From an uncultured Peptococcaceae bacterium (GTDB lineage Bacteria; Bacillota; Dehalobacteriia; UBA4068; JAAVYR01), in contig CATIYQ010000107.1 of the NCBI GenBank assembly GCA_949739465.1, forward strand, positions 1-8,906: a DNA stretch of 8,906 nt, read 5' to 3'. The number at the start of each line of letters is the position of its first letter. The first letter of the stretch is position 1. Under the pieces are notes generated by a model that did no database searches, was not told where the DNA came from, and saw nothing but the letters and a program-made list of their open reading frames with translations. The position numbers and the translations under genes were made by a program. Shown in pieces: positions 1-5,724 of this stretch.

Positions 1-291
1 CTTTTCTTTGCACTGCTCCAACATAGGAATGATACCGGGGAAAATGGCAATCTTCTCATCATGGAGACGGCGAAAATATTTCAGATAAACGCTGCGGTAA
101 AACTCTCCTTGTCCTTTACCCAGCAGAATCTCACCTGTCTCAATTAAGGGAATGCCTATCATCGAACGAATATGGTCTTCGTCCCAAGGAAGACCGATTT
201 CTGCCCCTGCCAAGCGGGAACATTCTATAATTAACGGCAAAGAATCAATCAGAGTGCCGTCTAAATCAAATAATACGGTTTGAAAAGCCAT
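1..291 (-). CDS. HAD-superfamily hydrolase (phosphoglycolate-phosphatase-like), 3' part outside window
   Basis: The minus strand reads from ATG at 291 to the window edge, giving 97 codons with no stop, so only the N-terminal part is present. Residues 8-14 are FDLDGTL, the HAD motif I in which D9 would be the nucleophile and D11 the general acid/base. The next residues form a helical cap (about 16-85), followed by FPGI, as in the phosphoglycolate phosphatase/PpaX-type subfamily. From family knowledge it is a soluble Mg2+-dependent phosphatase; the substrate cannot be read from this fragment. The start at 291 is preferred over the in-frame ATG at 306 because a GAGG lies 9 bases upstream of 291 and nothing comparable precedes 306. 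It lies beyond the hairpin at 425-470, so it is probably a separate transcription unit, but I found no convincing promoter in 292-424. Confidence 0.85.
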   Translation of the reverse strand, partial: MAFQTVLFDLDGTLIDSLPLIIECSRLAGAEIGLPWDEDHIRSMIGIPLIETGEILLGKGQGEFYRSVYLKYFRRLHDEKIAIFPGIIPMLEQCKEK

Positions 292-424
292 TGCGTCATG
301 CCTCATTTCTGTTGATTATGATATCATTACGTTTCGTGACTTATGCTATATTGTATCATATTAAAAGCCATTCTTGCTGAATTTATCTGAAAAAATCCCA
401 AGATTCTCTTAATTTTTTATTTAG

Positions 425-470
425 AAAGGAAAAGAGACTGTATCTATCACAATACAGTCTCTTTTCCTTT
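425..470 (-). terminator. Perfect 19-bp hairpin, probable terminator of the remB-side operon
   Basis: Bases 425-443 are exactly complementary to 452-470 around an 8-base loop (CTATCACA). It begins 12 bases beyond the stop of the minus-strand glycosidase gene at 483, so it most likely ends that transcription unit. The 3' arm on the minus strand ends in pyrimidine-rich CTCTTTTCCTTT, but no clean U-tract follows. Termination strength is therefore uncertain. Confidence 0.7.
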
Positions 471-482
471 TTCTGTGGACTA

Positions 483-1550
483 TTAAGGCATAATCACAAT
501 ATTGGTTGCCACTTTTCGTTGAGACCCATCGGAAGGTTTATTCAGCAACTTACCGTTATAGACCATGGCGCTGGAGCCTCCGCCATCCAAGGTAAACGCC
601 TCCATCACGCCTAACCTTAAGAGCAGCACCTGCATTTCCTCTAAGGTAATGCCGGAGCTCCAATCCTTTTGCCGTCCGTCTACTACGATGAAGAAAACGT
701 CGCCGTTGGGGTATTGCCCCAGGACGGTACGGGGTTGTTTGGACTTCGCCCATTTGCTGGGAATGGTGGCCTTTTCCCAATCTTGAATCAGCACCGGTAC
801 AAAGCTGACCCCTTGCCAAGCGCCGCTTTTCTTCAACTCTTCTTCCGTATCATAGATGCCCCCTACCAGTTTGCCGCTTTTGGTAAATCCCGCAAAAGCT
901 AAATCATTCCAAGAGGGGGTAAAATCGCCTACCAATTTCCCCTCTACCATAGCGTTTCCTAACGGCACCAGCTTTGTGACGCCGTCTTGGGTGGAGGAGG
1001 CGAATCCCCCGCCGTTGACACCAAAGATTGCCCCTGTCCGTTTCACAGCCTGGGCGGTGGTTTCGCCCTTAGGACTGTCGCTGGGGTTGATGGTGACGCG
1101 GAGGGCTTTATCGGTTTTTAATTTGATTTTCGCCATATAGCCCCGCATATCTTCCTCTGCCAAGGTGAAAATCTGTATTTTAGAATTGGTCCCGTCCCGC
1201 GTATAAATGGCTTTACCCAAACGGTCCACAATCATCTTTTCATAAGTGGCGTCGGTGAGATTTTTATTTTTGGAGCTGTTCTTTGCCAGCTCGTCCAGTT
1301 GGCTGATAATATCCTTTTGCCGCTGTGCCTCCTCTTGGGCAGATTGCTGAAAGCCTGTCATTGCCGCTGAGAGACGGTCCAATCCCCCTTGGAAATTGGA
1401 TAAATTACCATGAAAGGATTCCACATTCCACACTGTTTTGCATTCCTCCGCGAGTACTGGCGGCTTAGAAACAAGAGTGCCGGCAAAAGTCCCAACACCC
1501 ATAGCTGCAATGAGACTTACGGCAAGAAGAATGTTATTTCTTTCTTCCAT
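483..1550 (-). CDS. Membrane-anchored or secreted phosphodiester glycosidase domain protein (NAGPA/PF09992-like)
   Basis: This is a 355-residue protein. A hydrophobic segment at about 7-27 is followed by a possible signal peptidase site (V32-L33-A34 before E35). A helical stretch (about 45-92) leads into a C-terminal domain (about 110-355) with the hallmarks of the phosphodiester glycosidase family: GVNGGGF (177-183), PRTVLG (273-278), VDGR (290-293), LDGGGSS (321-327) and a closing R-KVATN (345-350). Members such as NAGPA cleave sugar-phosphodiesters, and bacterial ones are often labelled exopolysaccharide-related; the substrate here is unknown. The start is set at 1550 rather than the upstream in-frame ATG at 1556, because AGGAGG (1557-1562) directly abuts 1556 but lies 6 bases before 1550. 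The gene overlaps the end of the upstream gene by 17 bases, so the two are translationally coupled. The N-terminus (MEERNN) is less basic than a typical signal peptide, so it may stay as a membrane anchor. Confidence 0.85.
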   Translation of the reverse strand: MEERNNILLAVSLIAAMGVGTFAGTLVSKPPVLAEECKTVWNVESFHGNLSNFQGGLDRLSAAMTGFQQSAQEEAQRQKDIISQLDELAKNSSKNKNLTDATYEKMIVDRLGKAIYTRDGTNSKIQIFTLAEEDMRGYMAKIKLKTDKALRVTINPSDSPKGETTAQAVKRTGAIFGVNGGGFASSTQDGVTKLVPLGNAMVEGKLVGDFTPSWNDLAFAGFTKSGKLVGGIYDTEEELKKSGAWQGVSFVPVLIQDWEKATIPSKWAKSKQPRTVLGQYPNGDVFFIVVDGRQKDWSSGITLEEMQVLLLRLGVMEAFTLDGGGSSAMVYNGKLLNKPSDGSQRKVATNIVIMP

Positions 1551-2244
1551 TAGCATCCTCCTGTAACACAGCTAAACTTTTTTGCAGGGATTGCAGCTGC
1601 TTATCCAGCTTTTCGATTCTCTCACTAATAGCAGCGCGGCTTTCTTGGCTGCTGGAACCGATGGCTGCTCCTGTTTCTTCTAATAAGCTGACGATTTCAT
1701 CAAAGTTGGTTTCCATTCTGCCTAAAGTATCTCCCATTTCAGCAATGGCAACATCATTGGTAGCGCGAATATCGGCAAGCTCCGTCTGGATATATTCCAT
1801 AATTTCCGCTTTATCGGCGCTGAGTTTCCAGAAAATACCCGCAAAGGAACCGAGACAAACAACAGCTGCCGCCACAATGGCAATGACGGTATTTCTGCTC
1901 ATGGTGACAGGACCGTTTTCCGCTCTCCTCACTTTTTCTTCCCGTTCTTTTCCTTCCTTGCGGCGGGAATTTGGTTTACTTCCTGTTTTCCCCTTTCTCC
2001 CGGAGGCAGTTTCTCTCTCCCTGCGAGGAGAAATTATTTCTGTCTGCCTGTTTTCAAGGCTGTCCCCTTCTCGGAACTGCTCCACAGTGCGAAGAAGTTG
2101 GTCTCTGTCTATGGCAATACTGCCGTCATTTTTCTCCGCTGCCAAAGGTGTGGGAGCAGGCGTATCCATAGTCAAAGGTTGGTCTTTTTCTGACAATTGG
2201 TCCCAAAATGAATCTGTATCGGAAATTTTATTTTTATCCACCAT
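1534..2244 (-). CDS. Unrecognised single-pass membrane protein with basic cytosolic tail and coiled-coil stalk
   Basis: This 236-residue protein matches no family I recognise. Residues 1-72 are polar and acidic with a proline-rich stretch. Residues 73-107 are strongly basic and low in complexity (many R, K, E, G, S). Residues 118-139 form one hydrophobic transmembrane helix (around IAIVAAAVVCLGSFAGIFW). Residues 142-230 are rich in E, Q, K, L, A and I with heptad-like spacing, ending in LDKQLQSLQKSLAVLQ, so a coiled coil is likely. The positive-inside rule puts the basic N-terminal part in the cytosol and the coiled coil outside. A GAGAGG lies 5 bases before ATG 2244. It follows remB after 37 bases and overlaps the downstream glycosidase gene by 17 bases. 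The likely role is as a partner or scaffold for that enzyme, which is inference. Conventional coding composition and a good ribosome binding site make the gene itself believable. Confidence 0.8.
   Translation of the reverse strand: MVDKNKISDTDSFWDQLSEKDQPLTMDTPAPTPLAAEKNDGSIAIDRDQLLRTVEQFREGDSLENRQTEIISPRRERETASGRKGKTGSKPNSRRKEGKEREEKVRRAENGPVTMSRNTVIAIVAAAVVCLGSFAGIFWKLSADKAEIMEYIQTELADIRATNDVAIAEMGDTLGRMETNFDEIVSLLEETGAAIGSSSQESRAAISERIEKLDKQLQSLQKSLAVLQEDANGRKK
1557..1562 (-). promoter_or_regulatory. Ribosome binding site AGGAGG that fixes the start of the glycosidase gene
   Basis: This is a perfect Shine-Dalgarno sequence on the minus strand, inside the last codons of the upstream gene. 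It is 6 bases from the ATG at 1550 and 0 bases from the ATG at 1556, so 1550 is the likely start. Its position within the upstream reading frame supports coupled translation. Confidence 0.85.
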
Positions 2245-2281
2245 AAATACCTCTCTTTATTTGTTACCTTGATTTTTATTT

Positions 2282-2548
2282 TTAAAGTTCCTCCCCATGG
2301 AAGGGATGCCGCTCTCCTCTCTTTTTTAGGGTCTGACAGGAAATAGGCGATAAATAGACGGCGGTATCCGTCAACACCAAAGATTTGATTTTATCTTTAT
2401 CCTTACAAGTGAATACCGGTTTTTTCTCCTGCTGTATACTCTTGAAAAAAAACATATTGCTGTTTCGCTCCCGTTCTGTCTCCCAATTTAAAATGGCAAT
2501 AATATCTTTTTTTGCCAATAATATATTATCTCCAATGTGTAAAAACAT
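2282..2548 (-). CDS. remB: RemB/YaaB-like (DUF370) extracellular matrix regulatory protein homologue
   Basis: The product has 88 residues and opens with MFLHIGDNILLAKKDIIAIL, closely matching the start of B. subtilis YaaB/RemB (MYIHLGD...RDIVGIF). It also carries the family's C-terminal YLSP-(S)-x-TLKKR pattern (65-77). In B. subtilis RemB works alongside the DNA-binding regulator RemA in matrix and biofilm gene control, and yaaB sits next to recF as here. The exact role in this organism is inferred. AGG lies 7 bases upstream of the ATG, and the gene begins 36 bases after recF, so co-transcription is likely. The last 10 residues (RHPFHGEEL) are charged and extend a little past the conserved part. 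Confidence 0.85.
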   Translation of the reverse strand: MFLHIGDNILLAKKDIIAILNWETERERNSNMFFFKSIQQEKKPVFTCKDKDKIKSLVLTDTAVYLSPISCQTLKKRGERHPFHGEEL

Positions 2549-2584
2549 ATGGCTACCTGCTTTCCTCTTTCTTTGCCCTCTTCT

Positions 2585-3760
2585 TTATGCCGTTACTGTT
2601 CCCCTCTCAATGACGATGGTTTTGCCGTAACGGGAAAAACTGTTGATTTTCGTATCAGTAATCAGCGTCTGGGTTTTCTCCCCTACCAGCTCCAGAAGTT
2701 CTTTGCACCGTTTCTCATCTAATTCGGAGGCAACGTCGTCCAAAAGCAACACAGGGTATTGTCCGCTTTTGGCATGAAACAAATCGATTTCAGCAAGTTT
2801 TAACGCTAACGCCGCCGTGCGCTGCTGCCCCTGAGAACCGAATTGCCGAGCAGATATACCGTTAATGGCAATAGACACATCATCCCGATGAGGTCCTATG
2901 CCTGTTGTGCCTTTATATAAATCTTCCCGACGATTCTTCTCTAACGCCAGTTTCAGTTGTTCCTGCAAAAAGGCAAGTTGGGCTTCTTCCGGCTTCTGCT
3001 CTTGCCGCATCGTTCCTATTTGCTGCCACACTGCGTCATTTAATTCTTTTTGATGATAAAGCGCCGCCTCATAACGGACGGTCAGTTGTTCTTTGCCACC
3101 GCTGAGCATTTGATGAATCTTTCTTGCATAAGGTAACATCTCTTCAATCAGTTGCTGTCTCTTTAACAAAATCACGCTGCCGTAACGAGCAATTTCTTCG
3201 TCCCAGACGGTAAGCATTGCCTCGTCTACCTGACCATAAGATTGCTTGAGATATTTATTGCGCTGCTCCACGCTTTGACGGTAGGCGCTATAAGCAGGAT
3301 AAAATGCACCGTCCAGCTGCAACAGCTCTCGATTCAAAAATTTACGGCGAATGGCAGGACCGGCTTTCACCAGAGATAAATCTTCAGGAGAAAAAATCAC
3401 CGTCTGAAAATATCCCAACACTTGACTGGTTTTTTTTAAGGCTTTACCGTTAATTTTCCAAAGCTTTCTCTTTTCTCTCGTATATCCCACAGACATCTCC
3501 AGAGGCGTCTCCTCACAAGAAAAAGGGTCTCTGCCCTGCACCTTTGCAGCTAAAAAAAAGTAAGGCTCTTGCCAACGAATCAGGTCTCCGTCGCTGCTGT
3601 CCCGATAAGAGCTGGCTAAAGAAAAGTAGCAGCAGGCTTCAATCAGATTAGACTTTCCCTGACCGTTCAAACCTGTAATCAGGTTAATCTGCGGATGCCA
3701 CAAAATAGATTGTTCTTTATAATTACGAAAATTCCTCAAGAGCAACTGTTCCATACGCAC
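2585..3760 (-). CDS. recF: DNA replication and repair protein RecF
   Basis: This 391-residue cytosolic SMC-like ABC ATPase acts with RecO and RecR to load RecA at single-strand gaps. Walker A is GLNGQGKSN (30-38), the ABC signature region is GSQGQQR (308-314), and Walker B is LLLDDVASELD (338-348), which includes the D-loop. The N-terminal LLLRNFRNY matches the RecF opening, and the length is close to the usual 360-390. The start is either GTG 3760 (AGGTGA 6 bases upstream) or ATG 3754 (AAGGG about 5 bases upstream). I keep 3760 because it gives the same N-terminal length before the FRNY motif as B. subtilis RecF. It follows the S4 gene after 53 bases and leads into remB. Confidence 0.97.
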   Translation of the reverse strand: MRMEQLLLRNFRNYKEQSILWHPQINLITGLNGQGKSNLIEACCYFSLASSYRDSSDGDLIRWQEPYFFLAAKVQGRDPFSCEETPLEMSVGYTREKRKLWKINGKALKKTSQVLGYFQTVIFSPEDLSLVKAGPAIRRKFLNRELLQLDGAFYPAYSAYRQSVEQRNKYLKQSYGQVDEAMLTVWDEEIARYGSVILLKRQQLIEEMLPYARKIHQMLSGGKEQLTVRYEAALYHQKELNDAVWQQIGTMRQEQKPEEAQLAFLQEQLKLALEKNRREDLYKGTTGIGPHRDDVSIAINGISARQFGSQGQQRTAALALKLAEIDLFHAKSGQYPVLLLDDVASELDEKRCKELLELVGEKTQTLITDTKINSFSRYGKTIVIERGTVTA

Positions 3761-3813
3761 CCTTTTTCACCTGCCTTTTCTTTAGACGTTTCTTTTCTAA
3801 AAAAGTTTCTTTT

Positions 3814-4026
3814 TTATTCCGCGGCAATTTCATATTGCTGTTCTTCAAATACTACCACATCGCCGGGATAGATTTTTTTTCCGGGCGCTGTTTCCACATT
3901 GCCGTTTACCGTTATCATTCCTTCTCGACACAGCTCCTTTGCCATGCTGCCGTTTTCCGCCGCTCCAATCCATTTGAGCATTTGCTGCATTTGGATAAAA
4001 GGCGTATGAATAAAAATTTTCTCCAT
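3814..4026 (-). CDS. yaaA: S4-domain RNA-binding protein (YaaA/RlbA type)
   Basis: This 70-residue protein consists of one S4 RNA-binding domain: the helical part MLKWIGAAENGSMAKELC (16-33) leads into the beta part ITVNGNVETAPGKKIYPGDVV (38-58). It matches the small protein encoded between dnaN and recF in many Firmicutes (B. subtilis YaaA, also called RlbA), which is implicated in large ribosomal subunit assembly. It is likely to bind rRNA; the precise function here is inferred. AAAGGA lies 9 bases before the ATG. The gene starts just beyond the dnaN terminator (4081-4125) and has a TATAAT at 4066-4071, so it probably begins the second unit, yaaA-recF-remB and the two downstream genes. Confidence 0.9.
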   Translation of the reverse strand: MEKIFIHTPFIQMQQMLKWIGAAENGSMAKELCREGMITVNGNVETAPGKKIYPGDVVVFEEQQYEIAAE

Positions 4027-4065
4027 TCAATTATTTCCTTTAATCTATCTTTTTATATTGTATCT

Positions 4066-4071
4066 ATTATA
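4066..4071 (-). promoter_or_regulatory. Candidate -10 element (TATAAT) of a promoter for yaaA-recF
   Basis: An exact TATAAT reads on the minus strand 40 bases upstream of the S4 gene and immediately after the dnaN terminator. The -35 position at 16-18 bases spacing falls in a T-run and is poor. Its placement right after a terminator is the main support. Confidence 0.5.
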
Positions 4072-4080
4072 ACAAAAAAA

Positions 4081-4125
4081 TATCTTAAAAAAAATATAAG
4101 ATTCTCCGCTTACAGAGAATCTTAT
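4081..4125 (-). terminator. dnaN: Rho-independent terminator after dnaN
   Basis: Bases 4096-4106 (ATAAGATTCTC) pair perfectly with 4115-4125 around an 8-base loop. On the minus strand the stem is followed directly by ATTTTTTTTAAG. It begins 32 bases after the dnaN stop, so it would end the dnaA-dnaN transcript before yaaA. Confidence 0.88.
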
Positions 4126-4156
4126 GATAAATATTAAATTTTTAGTTTAATTTTTG

Positions 4157-5257
4157 CTAGCCGATTCTTACCGGTAAAATCAAATATAAGAAATTTTCAT
4201 CAGCATCACTGGTAATAATTCCCGGTGTTACAGGACCGGTAAGCTCCATATAGAGCGTATCTCCCTCTATATTCTTCAACACTTCCAAAATATATTTGCT
4301 GTTATAGACTACTTCCATATCTTCCCCTTGATGGAGGATAGACATATGTCCGTCTATGGTGCCTAAATCGGGCGCACTGGCATGAAAACCTAACATATCC
4401 TGTTGAAAGCGGAGCTTAATGACCCCTGCTCCTTCTCTAGCCACAACAGACGCCCGTTCCATTTCTTGTAAGAAACGGCTGCTCTGAATAACGCTCTTTG
4501 TAATAAAGGATTCTTTTTTCGGAATTACCTGGTTATAGTCGGGGTATTGTCCGTTAATCACACGGGAGATAAAGGCAACTTGTCCTGTACGGAAATAAAT
4601 CTGATTTTTAGAAATCACTAAATCAATTTGCTGGTCTTCCGCCGCAAAACGAGCGATTTCTTGCATAGTTTTCGCGGGAATAATAACTTTTCCCTGTCCT
4701 TTTCCCTGCCAGGGAATGATTTGTTTTGCCAAACGGTGGGTATCAGTCGCTACCATGACCAGCTGCCCTTCCATAAAGTCTAACAGTACCCCGGTGAAAA
4801 CCGGTCTTGCTTCATTGGTAGACGCGGCAAAAGCCACCTGGCGCACAATTTTCTTAAAGAGAGGTGCAGGAATAGCGCCTTCAATATCACCCTGAATTTC
4901 CGGAAAAGCAGGAAAGTCTACTGGGTCCATACCACGGAACACTGTCTCGGAATTTTCATAACGAACAGTCAAATCAAATTCTCCCGATTGTTCCAAAGAA
5001 ATGATACCTTGAGGTAAAAAACGCACCAAATCCAAAAAATTCTTACCGGGAACAACGACTTTGCCCCCTTCCTCTACCTCTGCGGGAATATAACATTCAA
5101 TGGCAAGTTCTAAATTGGTTGATTGCAAAAAGAGACGATTATCCTCTGCCCAGAGTAAAATACCGGATAAGACAGGCAGCGTATTTTTACCGGAAACAGC
5201 GCGACTTACCGTCTGTACACCATAAAGCAAATCTTCCATTTGACAAGAAATTTTCAT
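4157..5257 (-). CDS. dnaN: DNA polymerase III sliding clamp, beta subunit
   Basis: This 366-residue protein has the normal length for the beta clamp, with three repeated clamp domains (roughly 1-120, 121-245, 246-366). Recognisable features are the opening MKISCQMEDLLYGVQTVSRA, NTLPVLSGILL (25-35), ARPVFTGVLLDF near the middle, the ATDTHRLA motif, ISRVINGQYPDY, and the C-terminal LILPVRIG, equivalent to the usual MPMR/LPVR tail that lines the protein-binding cleft. As a ring-shaped dimer it tethers the polymerase and binds many replication and repair partners. AAAGGA lies 9 bases before the ATG. It is downstream of dnaA across the 467-base origin spacer. No strong promoter of its own was seen, only a -10-like TAATAT, so it may rely on read-through from dnaA. 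A terminator follows at 4081-4125. Confidence 0.97.
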   Translation of the reverse strand: MKISCQMEDLLYGVQTVSRAVSGKNTLPVLSGILLWAEDNRLFLQSTNLELAIECYIPAEVEEGGKVVVPGKNFLDLVRFLPQGIISLEQSGEFDLTVRYENSETVFRGMDPVDFPAFPEIQGDIEGAIPAPLFKKIVRQVAFAASTNEARPVFTGVLLDFMEGQLVMVATDTHRLAKQIIPWQGKGQGKVIIPAKTMQEIARFAAEDQQIDLVISKNQIYFRTGQVAFISRVINGQYPDYNQVIPKKESFITKSVIQSSRFLQEMERASVVAREGAGVIKLRFQQDMLGFHASAPDLGTIDGHMSILHQGEDMEVVYNSKYILEVLKNIEGDTLYMELTGPVTPGIITSDADENFLYLILPVRIG

Positions 5258-5321
5258 ATGCTAAAATCCTTTCTTCTAAAATATTAGTCTTACGATTTAT
5301 TCAAATATATTAAACACAATG

Positions 5322-5353
5322 TTATCCACATTATCCACATTCTTTGTGCATAA
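5322..5353 (+). promoter_or_regulatory. Tandem DnaA boxes next to dnaN plus an inverted TTATGCACA box
   Basis: Two TTATCCACA boxes abut exactly (5322-5330 and 5331-5339), with no base between them. Five bases later TTATGCACA lies on the opposite strand (5345-5353). Such closely packed boxes favour cooperative DnaA loading. They lie 65 bases upstream of the dnaN start. Confidence 0.9.
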
Positions 5354-5439
5354 CTTAAACCCTTGTCCCAACTATGTTCCTCACAGTTTTCTTTTTTTTA
5401 TTTTTTTTATTCATCATAATCAACCTGGCATTTTTTTAT

Positions 5440-5448
5440 TTATCCACA
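5440..5448 (+). promoter_or_regulatory. DnaA box TTATCCACA
   Basis: An exact consensus box, with the T-rich tract of 5387-5439 on its left and an A/T-only tract (ATTTATATTTTATCAT) on its right. Confidence 0.88.
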
Positions 5449-5524
5449 ATTTATATTTTATCATAAACAACCAATGGTGGATAGTTTTTATAAATCATCA
5501 AAACAATTTTTTTATGTGTATTTC

Positions 5525-5533
5525 TGTGGATAA
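5525..5533 (-). promoter_or_regulatory. DnaA box TTATCCACA (minus strand)
   Basis: An exact consensus box on the minus strand, 19 bases from the near-consensus plus-strand box at 5553-5561. Confidence 0.88.
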
Positions 5534-5552
5534 TTTTGTTTTTAAATTTTAG

Positions 5553-5561
5553 TTATCCACT
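5553..5561 (+). promoter_or_regulatory. Near-consensus DnaA box TTATCCACT
   Basis: It differs from TTATCCACA at the last base only. It is followed directly by a pure A/T run (5562-5579), which could melt easily. Confidence 0.65.
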
Positions 5562-5607
5562 AATAAAAAATAATTAATAAGACCAGTTCACAGCTATGAT
5601 TTCATGG

Positions 5608-5616
5608 TTATCCACA
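5608..5616 (+). promoter_or_regulatory. DnaA box TTATCCACA nearest the dnaA 3' end
   Basis: An exact consensus box. After a 15-base gap with some G/C comes TAT-TAC-TGT-TAC-TGT (5632-5646) and then an A/T-rich tract, an arrangement resembling a DnaA-box plus DnaA-trio unit. Confidence 0.85.
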
Positions 5617-5724
5617 GAAAAAACGTCTGCTTATTACTGTTACTGTTTAAAATAATGATAACAATAATACTATGCTGCTTGTTAAACAACAAGAACCGTT
5701 TATCTGAAAAGATAACGATAACCT

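Larger units (their letters stand above)
5258..5724. other. dnaA-dnaN spacer: main part of the chromosomal replication origin (oriC)
   Basis: This 467-base non-coding, very AT-rich region lies between dnaN and dnaA. It contains five exact TTATCCACA-type DnaA boxes (5322-5330, 5331-5339, 5440-5448, 5525-5533 minus, 5608-5616), one TTATGCACA box (5345-5353 minus) and a one-mismatch box (5553-5561). A CTATCCACC at 5476-5484 (minus) differs at two positions. Candidate unwinding tracts are the T-rich run at about 5387-5421, the A/T tract at 5561-5580, and 5631-5672. Plus-strand GC skew changes sign across this spacer, which supports initiation here. The plus-strand open reading frame at 5319-5552 consists of DnaA boxes and T-tracts and is not a gene. 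Small hairpins near 5678-5693 and 5702-5715 lack U-runs, so no clear dnaA terminator is visible. Confidence 0.93.

Noticed and set aside
317..326. ATGATATCAT palindrome upstream of the HAD gene as an operator
   Set aside because: A single 10-bp A/T-rich palindrome without a recognisable promoter next to it is expected by chance.
399..417. AAGATTCTC shared with the dnaN terminator arm (4098-4106) as a repeat element
   Set aside because: Nine shared bases within 8.9 kb is within chance, and the second arm of the hairpin is missing at 399-417.
1661..2272. Plus-strand 203-codon open frame opposite the membrane coiled-coil gene
   Set aside because: It is antisense to a gene with a good ribosome binding site, a clear topology and a coupled neighbour; its Ser/Leu richness is typical of an antisense shadow.
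5319..5552. Plus-strand open frame of 77 codons in the dnaA-dnaN spacer
   Set aside because: It consists of DnaA boxes and T-tracts, has no ribosome binding site, and its composition is that of the origin rather than a gene.
5678..5715. Small inverted repeats (CTTGTT-AAAC-AACAAG and TTATCT-GAA-AAGATAA) as a dnaA terminator
   Set aside because: Stems are only about 6 bp and A/T-rich, and no U-run follows on the minus strand. A read-through leader into dnaN is equally likely.
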